The notes: generated by a model not told the origin, from the letters alone. 64,000 bases of DNA from Silurus meridionalis (GCF_014805685.1 NC_060885.1:4988632-5052631), one strand, 5' to 3'. Positions 12,005 to 24,418 are shown, numbered from the stretch's first letter. Translations and numbers: made by a program.

Positions 12005-13260
12005 CTAATGAGATCACTAATGTTCATCCCCTCCCCCAGAGGAAGAGAGGTGGCACCTAAACTCATCCACCTTCACCACCTCTTTCCCCTGCAACTGCAC
12101 CACTCCACTGCACCCCCTCTCATTCACACACCTACTCTGTCTTACTCCTACTGACTTTCATTCCCCTTCTCTCCAGCACGTACTTCCACCTTTCCAGTCT
12201 CTTCTCAACCTGCTCCTTACTCTGACCACAAAAATCACAATATTATTAGCAAACATTATAGTCAATGGAGACTCCTGTCTGAGCTCGTACATCAACCTGT
12301 CCATCACTACTGCAAACAGTAAGGGCTCATAGCCGTTCCTTGATGCAATTCAACCTCCACCTTAAACCCGTCTGTCGTTCCTACTGCACACTTTACTGCT
12401 GTCACGCTGTCCTTATTAATGTCATGCACCACCCTCACATACTTCTCTGACACACCTGATGTCCTCATACAATACCACAACTCCTCTCTCTACACCCTGT
12501 GGTATGCTTTCTCTAGATCCACAAACACAAAATGCAACTCCTGCTGACCTTCTCTATACTTCTCCATCAACATTCTCAAAGCTCCTCCTCAGCATGAAAC
12601 CATACTGTTGCTCACAGATGGTCATCTTTTCTCTCAGCTTGGCTTCCACTACTCTTTCCCATAACTTCATCGACTTTATTCCCCTGTAGTTACTGCAGGT
12701 CTGCACATCTCCCTTATTATTGAAAATTGGTACCAGCACACTCCTTCTCCATTCTTCAGGCATCCTCTCAACTTCCAGAATCTTGTTGAACAATCTGGTT
12801 AAAAACTCCACTGCCATCTCTCCTACCCATCTTCATGCTTCTTCTGGTATGTCATCTGGTCCTACCGACTTTCACTGTTCATCCTCTTAATCGCTGCTCT
12901 CACTTCCTCCTTAATAATCCTATTCACTTCCTGCTTCACCATCTCCATATCATCCAACCTACTCTCTCGCTTTCATTTTCCTCATTCATCATCTTTTCAA
13001 AATGCTCCCTACATCTTCTCAACACACTCTCCTTACTAGTTAACACAATTCCATCTACATCATTTATTGCTCTAACTTGCAGCACATCTTTTTGAGCTCT
13101 GTCCCTCTGCCTGGCCGATCGCTACAAATACTTTTCTCCTTCCTTAGTGTCCAACTTCTCATATAGCTCCTCATATGCCTTTTCCTTTGCTTTACATCCC
13201 CATCCCTGCCACATCTCCTTGTACTCCTTCCTACTTTTCTCATTACTCTGCCGATCTCAA
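12005..13260 (-). mobile_element. LINE (RTE-like) reverse transcriptase remnant
   Basis: The minus strand encodes broken reverse transcriptase: FLTRLFNKILEVERMPEEWR, then RSVLVPIFNNKGDVQTCSNY and RGIKSMKLWERVVEAKLR, then ICEQQYGFMLRRSF, the fingers region of non-LTR RT. The more 5' part of the minus strand (13250 to 12820) carries frame-broken upstream sequence. The 3' direction (12550-12020) covers the palm. Same family as 46010-47455 (plus). Confidence 0.9.
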
Positions 13261-13279
13261 TTTTGAGAAATGGGAATGT

Positions 13280-13845
13280 GCTGAAGCTTTCACTTTAGAA
13301 GTGTTACTGTAGTTACCAACCATCACATTTGCATGTTAGGCTCTCCCTGAAGAACACTAAGTGCTTTCGCAAATGGGCTCATTGTCTTTGCATATTCTTC
13401 CAGAAATCCAAGCTCAGCAGGAGTGAACCTGTAAAAAAAACAAAAGAACAAAACAAAAAGACTGTCAAGTTGCAAGTTAAAAAAAATAAAATATTTTGTT
13501 CTGTAATGTTGAATAATTGAATAGTACTATGATTTATATTGTGTGTGAGTAAGATTACAATTTTCATACACAGTAGAAAGATATTATTTTTGTAGTATTA
13601 TTTTATTATTTATTATTTTATAAATGTATTTATTATACATTTGTTTGAATCCAGCCAAAACTGTCAAAGATCCATTAAGAAATAATGTTTTATCATTACT
13701 GAAATCAATAGGCTAAGTTCTGAAAATTACCTGGTACTTACATGGGAATTTTTTATGCAATACAGGCAGTTGCAATGGTTCTTTCTCCTTGTTGCCTCAC
13801 AATTCTCAAAACCCTCTCCACAGCTAGGAAAAGAGAATTCCACCT
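13280..13845. other. Unassigned AT-rich DNA
   Basis: No element or gene recognised between the LINE and the hAT remnant. Confidence 0.45.
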
Positions 13846-13849
13846 AGTG

Positions 13850-15390
13850 TTATTTGGCACCAAAAGCTGGAGTTAGCTTTTTTCTTCTATTATCTCGGCA
13901 GCTGTGGTGGATCGTGTACTTTTTTGCCACAGACTTGAGCACTTTGCAAATGTGGCAGGCACATTGATGGTGTTCTGGCAGTTGATATTCCAGGCCATCA
14001 TCTTGATCCAACATGGTTCCAGCTTCAACAACCTCAACACCCTCACTGTTTTCTGCCTGGTCATAATCATCATCATCATGAATTTTGCTTTCTCCCATCC
14101 CACTTTGCCTGGTCCCTTCCATAGTTTCTGGATTATTATTTTCTTAAAGCTCACCATAAATTCTAAACCCTTTTAGAAAATTGGAGCCGTTGTCAGTTGT
14201 TGTGCGAACAATATTGTAACATACATGGCACCTGTGAGTTCAGAAAAAGAATGTGTGCCTTTTAGTTGTTTACATGCTAGGGCAGCATAACATCTTTGTA
14301 GAGTTTCTGGATCTATTGTGCCGTGACACCTATGAAGCTCTGTTGGTGTGCAGTCCAGCAGTCAGTGGTGGTTGCAATGAACTCAATTTCACTCATGGCT
14401 GCTTTCAGGTTGTTCTTCATTTTCTGTGTTTTTTTACACTGCCACAAGACATTACCACAACACTTGTTTGAAGGAGATGCACAAGAGATTTAAAACCCTC
14501 CTTTTCAACAACACAGGGTGTGTATACCCTGAATGACAAAGTTTCATCCACACTGTGCTGTGAGACCCTTTTGGTTGCTCACAACTTCATTTGCCTTGAT
14601 TAGGGTACTTCATACTTACCTGGCAGGGGCAATACCATGATCAAGATGGTGGTTTGCCCAAAGCGAGGCTCAGCCATTGCACTCAGGCTGTGCTGACCTT
14701 TGCGAATTCCCCAAATGTGGGAATCTCGACTGCATAATTTCTAGGGTACTTCATTTGATGATCTTCTTTTTAGAGCTGTTGAAGTGAGCTGGGTATATCT
14801 ATCCAAGTGAGTGGCATGGTTTCTCCAGAAGTGACAAGTAGATTCAAGAAACAGACAGACACATAACAAAAAAAAAAAGGAATTCAACTAACAGAATTAC
14901 AGTTCCTTAAAAGTAAACATAATGCATCCAGGACTAATATGGATTATTGTCTTCTGATGTTAAAATGGTGTATTAATGATGAATTAAGTAAATTTATATT
15001 CCAATAAGAATAACAGCTAGCTAACAATAAAAATGTGTCTAGTTAGCTAAGTTAACTAGAATTCACTAATTAACAAACAAAGTAACTAAAGTAACCGTAA
15101 TAGCAAAATGTGCACTCATATGAATTTACGCTAACATTACACACATAGCAAATACACTATTATTACTAAGCACTGAAATGGCCCATGACAAGATAAATAT
15201 AACAATAAAACATGTAATTTACCTGTATGTGCTTTCTCAAATTGGATGGTCTTGAAAGCCAGCACTTTATGTTTTTTTGGGGTGTCACAATTCGCAGTGC
15301 ATTCGCAAAGAATCCTTTTTGACGGTGAGAATTTGGAACATCTCCTTCATATATGGCAATGGGAGATAGGTAATGCCTGTTTTAATTCAT
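13850..15390 (-). mobile_element. hAT-superfamily transposase remnant
   Basis: Minus-strand pieces, 5' to 3', include an N-terminal segment near 15370-15240. Next is a catalytic-core piece near 14420-14260 with TTDCWTA and IGVTA motifs. A piece near 14215-14170 reads RTTTDNGSNFL, and a final piece at 14060-13880 contains CACH, FAKCSSLWQKSTRSTTAAE and EEKS. These follow the order of hAT transposases. Frames are interrupted, so it is dead. A U1 snRNA retrocopy has inserted within it at 14612. Confidence 0.8.
14612..14741 (+). pseudogene. U1 spliceosomal snRNA retropseudogene, 3'-truncated
   Basis: The sequence starts exactly at the U1 5' end (ATACTTACCTGGCAGGGG), which includes the 5' splice-site pairing sequence. 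It continues through stem-loops I-III (ATACCATGATCAAGATGGTG, GCGAGGCTCAGCCATTGCAC, CCCCAAATGTGGGAA, CTCGACTGC). It stops in the Sm site (ATAATTTC), so stem-loop IV is absent. It is 130 nt against about 164 for full-length U1. It is flanked by an 11-bp direct repeat, TAGGGTACTTC, at 14601-14611 and 14742-14752, the sign of LINE-mediated reverse transcription. Several substitutions are present. Confidence 0.95.
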
Positions 15391-15609
15391 TTTTACAATG
15401 GTGACCCCCTCATCTATGTTAGCCATTTCTCTTGTTGCCTTTAGCCTTGCTCATTGTTAGCTCTGTAGGCTAGCCTATGTCTGTGGTGTGTGTGGTAGCC
15501 AGGAAATGCAGCACAATGACAAGAAATAGGCTATTAGGCTGGGAACGGCGCTTAAAAATAAGAAATAATACTAAAAGTAATGAGCCTGGTTTGAAAATGT
15601 ATGAAGTAG

Positions 15610-15905
15610 AAAGTAAAGATATTTGTATAAATCTACTTAAGTACAGTAACAAATTATTTTTACTTCATTACTTCCCACCTTTGGGGCTTAGGCAAAGTGG
15701 AAAATTGTTCTGTAATCAGACGAATCAGGATTTTAAATTCTTTCCATGGATGCCACAATTTCAGGACTAAAACATTTAGCGCATCAACCAAAAAACACAA
15801 GAAAAAAGACCCAGGACTGTTGAGCAGCTAAAATCTAGTATTAAACACAAATGGGACTTTGGTCCAAAATTCATACAGTGTATACAAGTTTTTTAACCTT
15901 CAGTG
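15610..15905 (+). mobile_element. Fragments of ACTCAAGTA-type MITE and Tc1-like transposase
   Basis: 15610-15682 matches the short repeat with tacttaagtacagtaacaaa. 15775-15870 carries gaaaaaagacccaggactgt then gagcagctaaaatctag, a piece also present at 21880-21930 and typical of the C-terminal part of a fish Tc1-like transposase. Confidence 0.55.
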
Positions 15906-15944
15906 GTATCGGTGGTGTGTACAAATAATGTTATTTCCTTTTTT

Positions 15945-17215
15945 CTCCTTGCAATGAGGCACGAGACAGGTTTGCCCTTTGCCGCCTCTCCTATTTGCGT
16001 TGGTAATTGAACCACTAGCTGCAGCTTTACTTGAGAAGGCTGCCATTAGAGAGAATACACAGAGGAGGCATTGAAACAAAGTATTTCTCTATGCAGTTGA
16101 CATGCTTGTGTACCTGTCTCATCCACCTTCAAGCTTGCCAGTTCTGAATAGACTGTTAGATGATTTTAAAAATATTTTGGGATATAGAATTAATATATAG
16201 AGATGTGAACATATGCCTATAAATTCTGCATCCAATTCAACATTATCTAATTCCAAACCATTTAAAATAAGGACCGAAATGTTTAAGTATTTAGGTATCT
16301 GGATTATTCATAAATATCGTACACTTTACAAAGCTAACTTCTGTCTACTTATAAACAATTTAAAACAAGATTTTAACTGGTTGAACCCGCTCTCATTAAT
16401 CTTAGGGGGTAGAATTAATACTGTCAAAATAAATGTGCTGCCTAGATTCTTGTTTTTATTTCAAAGTCTCCCTATCTTTTTAACAAATCTTTCTTTTTTA
16501 ATATAGACACTCTTGTATCTGATTTTATCTGGAATAGGTAAAAACACCTCGGATGTGTGAAGAGATGCTACAAACGAACCGTTCTTGTGGTAAACTATCT
16601 CTCCGTAATGTACAACACTATTACTGGGCTTCTAATATTAAATTAATGTTACACTGCATTTACTCTTCTGATAGCCCTATATGGCTCCTTCTAGAAAAAG
16701 CCTCCTGTAGGATTGCATTGTCTGCTACTTTGTACAAAGATTCCTCTCTCTGACCCAGGGTCTAGATACTCTCTGAATCTAATTGTTAGAGCATCTTTTA
16801 AAATTTGGAATCAGTAAGACAAGCTTTTTCCCCCTACTGACCTTTCAATGCAAGCCTCTATCATTAAAAAACATGTTTACTTCTCCAATCATAATTGCTG
16901 GGTAGAGAGAGGACTTGTCACACTTTTTGCTGATGTCCCAAGCTAGTTAATTTTCGCCAACTAATATTTACATTTTCCCAAAAGTTTTGTGTTTATCTAT
17001 TAATCCTTCTCCAATTCCTGGTATATTTGGTTTAATTACAAAACTCTGTTTAGGTAATAATAAAATATGGGTTTATGAGATTTGCAAATCTTTGACTTCT
17101 TTTTTATTTACATTTTATACAGCATCCCAATATTTTAGAAAAATTAAGGTTGTGTTATTATTGCAGTCTTCTCCAGATTTTGTGTGGTATTTTCATATTT
17201 CATTTAATCTTGTTT
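15945..17215 (+). mobile_element. L1/Tx1-type LINE ORF2 remnant
   Basis: The plus strand encodes degraded RT: RQVCPLPPLLF, VIEPLAA, a decayed catalytic block (AVDMLVYL-like near 16095-16115), then YRINI. It then reads FKYLGIWIIHKYRTLYKANF and GGRINTVKINVLPRFLFLFQ, and SLPIFL, which is the post-RT domain order of L1-like ORF2. Many stops and frameshifts. Confidence 0.8.
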
Positions 17216-17894
17216 AATATAGTTTTATGTTTCAGATTTTGGATTTAATTTTGTGTTTCCAGATAGAGTTCACATCAGCGCCATTTTAAATTTTGATTCT
17301 CACTACAATCCCCAGAAAGCATTGCTTCATGGCCTACATCTTGTAATGCACAAGAATTTTGCCACATTCACAGTAACCATAATGCTAATCACACAGAGAC
17401 ACACACACACACCTATTCCAAGTATCACTTGGTGTACAGTTTTTTTCTGATGTATGTCTGGTTCTTGATTCTCATTTTGTTTCCTGCTTTGCACTGAGCC
17501 ACAAAAAGCGATGGCTTTAGTTTTGTGTAATTATCTGAGATTGCACTTCCGTGGCCTTGAGTGTTTCATACAGCAGCTGTCTTTGTGTTAAAAGGGCTTT
17601 TAGAGTGAGGACCGAAAAGCAGGAAGCAATAAAGTAAATAGTAATGATTAGAAACCTACATTGTGGGTCATCCAGATACCAGATGCTATTCAGCTTGAAG
17701 CCAGGCAAGTTGGAGTGCTGGAACACTTTAGAACAGACAGAAGGCTGATGAGGACAATTTGAACACAGCATGATTAATTGTGATTCAATTGCTCTCTATT
17801 TGTAAATAATGGCAAAAAATGAGCATTTCATAGGCCCTGATTTGTCCTGTGGAGCAAGCAAAAAAATAAAAGAAAAATATACATACATTATAGT

Positions 17895-19850
17895 TCCTTT
17901 TCAGGAACTCGAGCTGTGTCACAACGCTTTGTAAATGCTTCCACGTTGTTCATGCTCTGAATCACGTGTGTAATCCGGCCAACGGCAAGACGCAACGTCA
18001 CCGGCGGGGTAACTTCACGACCAGGAAGCTACAAAATGGGAATGCAGTTCAGGTAAGCGCTTTGTGTGTGAATCTGTGAAGGCATGAGCATTAAAAGCAA
18101 GCAGAACTTCCGAATGTGTGTTTCTCCTTGCCCCTGTTTAATTTCGGAGGGGGAATAAACACAGCTTGTGAATTGTTTGCTGGGGAGAGGAGCATGCGAG
18201 CCATGCGGCTACAATGCGAGCAGTTGACTCCCGTGAGAGCCGACTGTTTGCATTGTAGCCGCATGGCTCGCGGAGAGTGCTCTTCAGCGGTTTCTTCCCC
18301 TGGCACGAGCAGCACTGCACTTCATATTTGTTCCTCCGAGGACGGAGAGATTATGGAAGTTAGCCAGCCCACAGACTCCTCCCAGCCTGTGCTGTATGTG
18401 GAGGTAGTGATGTGCCTCCATGCCAGGGTCTGCTTTTTTTCCCGGATATGCACACTGAGGTGTCCAGGTCCTGGTATAGTCGCATACCAGGCTGACCTGC
18501 TGTGGTAAATAAACGATTAAGCTCTGGCCTGATGATATCAAGGCCTTAGTAGCCACAGAAAGGCATCTGTGGCTTATCCTGTTGGATAATCCGGACAGGG
18601 ACAGGGCTTTTTTGCTGAACGCCCCGATGGCCCCTTCTGGTTTGTTCTGCGACGCCATAGGTGTGGTCATCGACAAGTTTCAGGAGGCCAAAAAGCAGTC
18701 TGAGGCGTTTTAGCGGCATCTCTCTCGTTGCTCCCAAGCGGCCGCTCAGTGGGCGCAGCCCAAGCCTGGCATTGCCTAGTGGTGGTTCAGAGACAGAGGG
18801 TTTTCCTGCAAGGGCAATCCACTCCGCACTATCAAGGTCTCGCGGAAAGCCCTTCATACCTTAGATATGTGGAAAAAACCTGTGTTTCTGTTTTAAGGCC
18901 CCATCCCGGGAGCTCCTTATCGTCCCGTAATGCTAACAATGGATTAGTGGCACCTTCATGGCCAGGCAGACCATGGTTCACTAACCTGGTGTCCCTCTTC
19001 GAGGACCCTCCTTGGGAAATTCCTCCCAGGAGGGATCTCCTCTCCCAGGTGGGGGGGTCCCCTGGTTCACCCCTGCCCAGAGTTATGGAGGCTGTGGTTG
19101 TGGCCCCTGAGGGGGCACAGTTCTTAGCTGCTGGTCGCTCTACTAAGGCAGTGGACACCATCCTCCAATCCAGAGCTCCCTCTACGAGGAGGTTGTATGC
19201 CGCTAAATGGCGCTTGTTCTCTGTGTGAAACAATTGAAACCAGTTAACTGTCCGGTTGGTTCAATGCTGGAATTTCTGTTTGGCTCATTACATGTTTATT
19301 GTTTCTTGCTGGGTAGACACCCTTTGGTGACAGGTTTTCTGCGTGGCACCTGGAGGCTGAGGCCCAGGATGCGACCCAGAGTGCCTGTGTGGGTATATCC
19401 TCCCTGAAGAGGGTTGGGGACTTACAGGCTCTTTCCGTGGCCCTGTCTCTCCTGGAGTTTACCTCTGGCATGGCCAGTGCCTTCCTTTACCCCAAACCAG
19501 GGTATGTACATAAGGTGCCTGCAACTTCCAGATGACCTGTCGAGCTGCAGGAATTCTACCTTGCTCCTTTTCAAGCCCTGAACAGGAAAAACTAAACTGA
19601 CACGTGCGTCCACAGGACGAGTCTGTGGAGGCAGCTGTTTGTATGCTATGGCCCCTATAGAAATGGGTTTTCTGCCAACAAGCAGACTCTCATTAGGTAG
19701 ATTGTTAATGCTATTTTATTTTCATAAAAGTCTTTTGGCCTCCCCACTCCTTTCGGGGTCAAGGCCCACTCTGCTCAGAGTGTGGCGGCATCTATGGCCT
19801 GGTCTCTGAGCACTCCCTGCATCCCTGCCACGCTTCCATTTTCATTTGCA
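17895..19850 (+). mobile_element. DIRS-type retrotransposon copy with left terminal repeat
   Basis: The left end (about 17895-18045: tttcaggaactcgagctgtg, then caggaagctacaaaatggga) matches the terminal repeat at 41975-42120. The interior has tyrosine-recombinase pieces (TKAVDTILQSRAPSTRRLYA, LLGRHPLVTGFLRGTWRLRP, VGDLQALSVALS) and the C-terminal segment GVKAHSAQSVAAS near 19755-19795. RT and RNase H are largely deleted. It ends abruptly at about 19850, where a Tc1-like repeat begins. Confidence 0.85.
18196..18271. repeat. Perfect 22-bp inverted repeat (hairpin) in the DIRS 5' region
   Basis: 18196-18217 and 18250-18271 are exact reverse complements, containing gccatgcggctacaatg and its complement, with a 32-nt loop. 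The corresponding region of the 42-kb copy (42180-42245) shows only a degenerate version. Confidence 0.85.
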
Positions 19851-19852
19851 GA

Positions 19853-20165
19853 AGAATTGGGACACCTAATTTTTCAGCCATATGTATATTTTCCTAAAAC
19901 TGTTACCACAAAGTTAGAAACATACAATTGAATACGATGTGTTTGTAATAATTAAATTTCCCTTTCCCTTGAACTAGGAGAACCAAACTTGTTTCAGCAT
20001 TACAATGCTCCTGTGCACAAAGCCACCTCCATGAAGATATGCTTTACATGAGCTGGAGTGAAAGATCCACAAGCACACTCTCTAAATCTAGTGGAACATC
20101 TTCCCTGAGTAGTGGGGAAGATACAGTTTTTATAACAGCATATGGGACACTACACACAAACCTGT
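19853..20165 (+). mobile_element. Nonautonomous Tc1-like repeat
   Basis: It contains attgggacacctaatttttc, agccatatgta, tgctcctgtgcacaaagcca and ctccatgaagatatgcttta, then agtggaacatcttccctgag. Related copies lie at 27100-27350, 35985-36340, 55490-55950 and, inverted, 58857-59290. Confidence 0.7.
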
Positions 20166-20169
20166 GCTT

Positions 20170-20985
20170 TAAACAGCTTTAAAAGGACTTCTTTATAATC
20201 TTTGCAAAAGTTTTTTAAAAATGTAAAAATTTGCATTCAGTTGTATTTTGTCTCTGTTGTTACCAAGCTGTGCTATCTTGTTTGCTCTTCTAAGCTTGAT
20301 CTGTTTTAGCCTCGTGTTAACAACTCTTGTATTATCCTGTTTGTATTTTATTAATTTATTATACTTTTTATTATAATAAATATTATATATTAATAAAATA
20401 GGATATATTAATTCTCGCTAGAATGCTGCTGATTGAAGTTGTTGGTATATATTTGTCTAGGTTTGTTTGAACTCGATGTCTTTTCAGGCATTGTTTCTGT
20501 TTATTTGTTTTGGGTTTAATCGCGTTAAAATGCTTGTGTGTAAAGGAGGCAGTTTATACGTTATTAAAAACTCTGCCTCAGATATTTCATTTGCCAGTGC
20601 ATAGTTTTAAAATCCATGCAGGTGGTTTGCATGATCTCAAAGGTTCACCTAATCAACTTAACTAGCTGTGTAAGAAACCTGGATATACACAATCTACAGT
20701 TTTATATAAAAACTGAGAATTTAGTTAGACATTAACTTTAAATGTGTCTCGTGAAGGCAGTTATTCCAGTGTATTTCTTCAATTATGGGTTTTTGATCGC
20801 CAAAATAAACTATTGTCTGAGGTCTTTAAATGACTGCACCAGGTATTTTGGAAGTCTAATTTCTTGCATATGATTTCCACTAAACAGGTTGTAAACACAC
20901 GATCGCATCCACAAAAGTATATTGAATTTTGCATTAAATAAGTTACAGATTGTACATTACAAGTAAGATGCAGCGATTGTGTAAT
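20170..20985. other. Unassigned intergenic DNA
   Basis: AT-rich, with no recognisable element or gene. Confidence 0.45.
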
Positions 20986-20989
20986 GATG

Positions 20990-20999
20990 AGTGTGTGTT

Positions 21000-21031
<32 letters not shown>

Positions 21032-21032
21032 G
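20990..21032 (+). repeat. (GT)n microsatellite with G9 run
   Basis: GT repeat followed by a nine-G run at about 21035-21043. Confidence 0.93.
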
Positions 21033-21617
21033 TTGGGGGGGGGGTGCATTTCACCTTCTACGTGACTCTAGGTTAATGGGAAAATTGAACACTACAGCTC
21101 TGACTGTTCTCTCAACCTTTTACACACTCACAAAATGGAGCAGTCAATCTTTCACTTACATTGCTCACATGTATGAATGTACACACTGACTGGAAACAAC
21201 AGAGTGATTTCTTTCGTTCTTTCATTTCTTTTAGGGATTTTTTTTGTTCGTTTTTTTATTCCACTTTCCGGCCCAAACACAAAACTGCTTATGGGTGAAT
21301 TACAGGCAGTTTGAGAAAAAACACCACATAAACTGTACACAGTTTTTCAAAAGCATAAAAAACACTTCAATTGGAAGTGTGGAATAGAGTCTACTTACAT
21401 ATAAAGATAATCTACAGCTAGGAGTTTAACTAACTGACAGGAAGCATAGTGCATTATAATTGTGTAAGGCACACTTGGATTATCCAGTGTAATCTATGGT
21501 TATTGGGAAAGTTAAACCTGTCTCTGATGTTTGCTGTACAATACTGACTGAATGGGGGGAAAAAAATCATTTCCATTAGTTATTTAATACACAGATCTTT
21601 GATTAAGAATTCTGCTA

Positions 21618-21620
21618 AGA

Positions 21621-21674
<54 letters not shown>
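21618..21674 (+). repeat. (GA)n microsatellite
   Basis: GA run of about 27 units, immediately before a SINE head. Confidence 0.95.
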
Positions 21675-21675
<1 letters not shown>

Positions 21676-21681
21676 TGCTGG

Positions 21682-22250
21682 GAGGTGGTAGCTCAGTGGT
21701 TAAGATGTTAGACTGATTGTTTTTAATCTCTGATGATACTGTGGGCATTAGTCCCTCTGGAATTTTGCATTTCATTTATCCAGGCAATGCTAAAACCACA
21801 TACTGCATCTACACCATCTACAAAAGTTCGGTCTAGACCTTTCACCAATTAAAAGCATTTGGGGCATCATAAAACAAATGAGCAAGAACACCCAGGACTG
21901 GTGAGCAGCTAGAAACTAAAATCAAAGACAAATGGGAAATTTCCTCCCAAAACTCCAGCAACTGGTCTCTTCAGTTCCCAGACACATACAGACTATATTA
22001 TGGTAAACATGGCCATGTCCAAACTTTTTTGAAACTTGATGCATTTCCTCGGTTTAAACATTTTATACATTTTCTATGTTTTATTGTGAATAATATAAGA
22101 GTTTATGAAATCAAAACGTCATGTGTTTAAATCCCAGCCACCACCAAGTTGTCAAGTTGTTGGAGCCTTTAGCAAAGCCCTTAACTCTCAAGTGCTTGTG
22201 TGCATAAATATCATTGTTGGGTTTAATGGATAAGGGTGTCATAATAAAAT
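21682..22250 (+). mobile_element. tRNA-type SINE split by a Tc1-like fragment
   Basis: The head (ggtggtagctcagtggttaa, box A) is at 21682-21710. The box B-like part and tail (tgtgtttaaatcccagccac, agcaaagcccttaactctca, ggataagggtgtc) are at 22110-22243. Between them, 21785-22060 is a Tc1-like transposase 3' fragment (acccaggactggtgagcagc, tcccaaaactccagcaactg, catggccatgtccaaac). Confidence 0.65.
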
Positions 22251-22997
22251 ATTTATATATGGTATAGCATAAGGGATAATTGGATCCAAGTTACCTTGTG
22301 AATGGTTCACATTATTAAATGTATTTTAAATAGATAAAAAGTATACACATAGTGAGTCATGAGAATTGTTGCTTATGTTGATTAAAAGTAATCAAAGTTG
22401 CAATGACAGCTTGGGGATTATGATATAGCAAACAGGCAACATATTTAATCAATCAATCAGGTAGAGTGTAGTAAAGTCAGTGAAGATTTGAAACATGAAA
22501 TCAATTGAACTGATTGAACTCTTATAATTTTTTATTTTTATTTTTTTTAGCACAAATCGAACTCTGCATTGGAGCAAGTGTGTGTTTCTAGACAGGTGAC
22601 TGGTGGAAAATGATGCAGCTGTGGAGTTAATATGAAAACAGTGGGATGGGAAACCTTACATATTGTTATGGGATTTGAGGTTTTAGTACCTGCTGTTTGC
22701 TGTTTATTTCCATGCTGCAGGATTTCCTGCAGCTTTCTGTGTGTGATGTGTGACAGTGTACAATCATGATGCTGCACCTGCTGCTGTGTGTGTGTCAGTA
22801 AAGGTTTCTCAAAGAAACCAAGTTATCGAAAGAAATAAGAGACTTCCAAATTACCTCAGAGAAAAGTTCTGTGACCCTAGTTTAAAGTTTTTAAGCCATG
22901 GTATGGTGTCTATGGAGCAGAGTTTAAGGGATTGCTCAAGAACCCAAAAGTGGCAATTTGGCTGTGCTGGGACCTGAACCCCTGACTATATCAGCAG

Positions 22998-23981
22998 CAG
23001 TGTTGGGCCATCAGGGCCAGCAAGGTCTTCTCTGCTCGCCTGAACACTATCAGAAGAACTACATTTACAACAAAAATTATAATATTTGTTCCATTAATTT
23101 TTATTAATTTGTTTCCAACAGTTTATTCTCTTCATTTGGTAGCATTTCTCTTGGTTGCACTGCTTCCAGAACGTGTATGTGGATGTAAGATCTTTTGTCC
23201 AATCAGATTTCAGCCTCTATGTGCTGCCATATTAATCTAATCTGCCCAGGGCCTTCACAATCAGTAGTGCTGGCCAATATATCATAGATTATATTAAAAA
23301 TGGGTCTGTTTTTTCCATCCTCTAATTGGTTGGTCAGAGGAAAAATGTTACAGCCCAGTTCAATGAGCAAAACACATCTGTAGCGCTCTGCACACATTAA
23401 TACACCTGAGTTAGACTTTTTTACACCCACAATTGCTGACGGAGGAAGAGAAATTGATTTGGTCTCGGACATTCTTAAAAATCCATTTTCAAGAAAAGCT
23501 AGTCATCGTGAGAAGAAGTCAGCCAACCCCGAAGCTAGCTAGCTTGTCTCAGCCCAGGAAAGGGTTTGTTTGCCACTTCCAGACCAGTGCCTATGAGGGG
23601 TACCACTGGCTTACAGCCTCTGGGGAGCGGTGCAAACTTATGACTATGCATCTCTGGTTAATAGGTTGTATTTTATAAAGAAATGTAATGTTTTTGTCAT
23701 GTTATTTGACAAATATTGGTTCTGAACTTCTCCAGATTATGTAGGTGGCACAGTTGCGGTTGTGGTGTAGAGGTTTGGAGTTTGCGTTAGTAAAATGGTA
23801 TTCACCCTCCATATGCGAAATGCCTCTCTCTCTTTCTCTGTAATGCCATGCATTGTTTTATTGCGTTATTGTATAGTATTAATGGTTTTATAATTTCGAC
23901 ATAGGGGTGGTATTAAGAGGTGGATTAAGTCAGGTAAATCCTCACTGAAGGCCCAAGTACCTAATGCACGGCCCACCACTG
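22998..23981. mobile_element. 984-bp nonautonomous hAT element with 8-bp TSD
   Basis: The left end is CAGTGTTGGGCCATCAGGGCC-like. The right end is the reverse complement of CAGTGGTGGGCCGTGC, so the termini are imperfect inverted repeats starting CAGTG. The flanks are an exact 8-bp direct repeat, ATCAGCAG (22990-22997 and 23982-23989). The paralogous empty site survives in copy 2 of the duplication (25298-25305). No transposase frame is visible. The plus-strand frame at 23433-23678 has no recognised domain. Confidence 0.92.
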
Positions 23982-24164
23982 ATCAGCAGTAACCCAGAAC
24001 CTTAACCACTGAACCACCACTGTTATTTAAATTTAAAAACATTAATTAAACTGACCAAGATGAAATGTGTATTCAAATGTTTAATTGCACACCATTCAAA
24101 GTGTGATGTGCAATATCTGCAAAACAGCTTAGTTCTTTTTTTTATTACATTGTAGCTGCTATAA

Positions 24165-24418
24165 ACATTTGTTCCCTCACTAGGCTTCCCTCACTCATTC
24201 TCCTACTAGGTTTACCTCACTCGTTCCCTTACTAGGCTTCCCTCACCTGTTCCCTCACTAGGCTTCCCTCACTCATTCCTTCACTAGGCTTCCCTCACTT
24301 GTTTCCTCACTAGACTTCTCTCAATCATTCCCTCATTAATTCCCTCACCAGATTCCGCTCACTTGCTCTCTTACTAGGCTTCCGTCACTCGTTCCGACAT
24401 TAGGCTTCCCTCACAAAG
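24165..24418 (+). repeat. Minisatellite, copy-1 block
   Basis: Degenerate tandem units of the type ccctcactaggcttccctca plus a ctcgtt-like ending, about 25-26 bp period. Confidence 0.88.

Noticed and set aside
13850..14157. Two overlapping minus-strand frames as independent genes
   Set aside because: Together they make a frameshifted hAT transposase segment.
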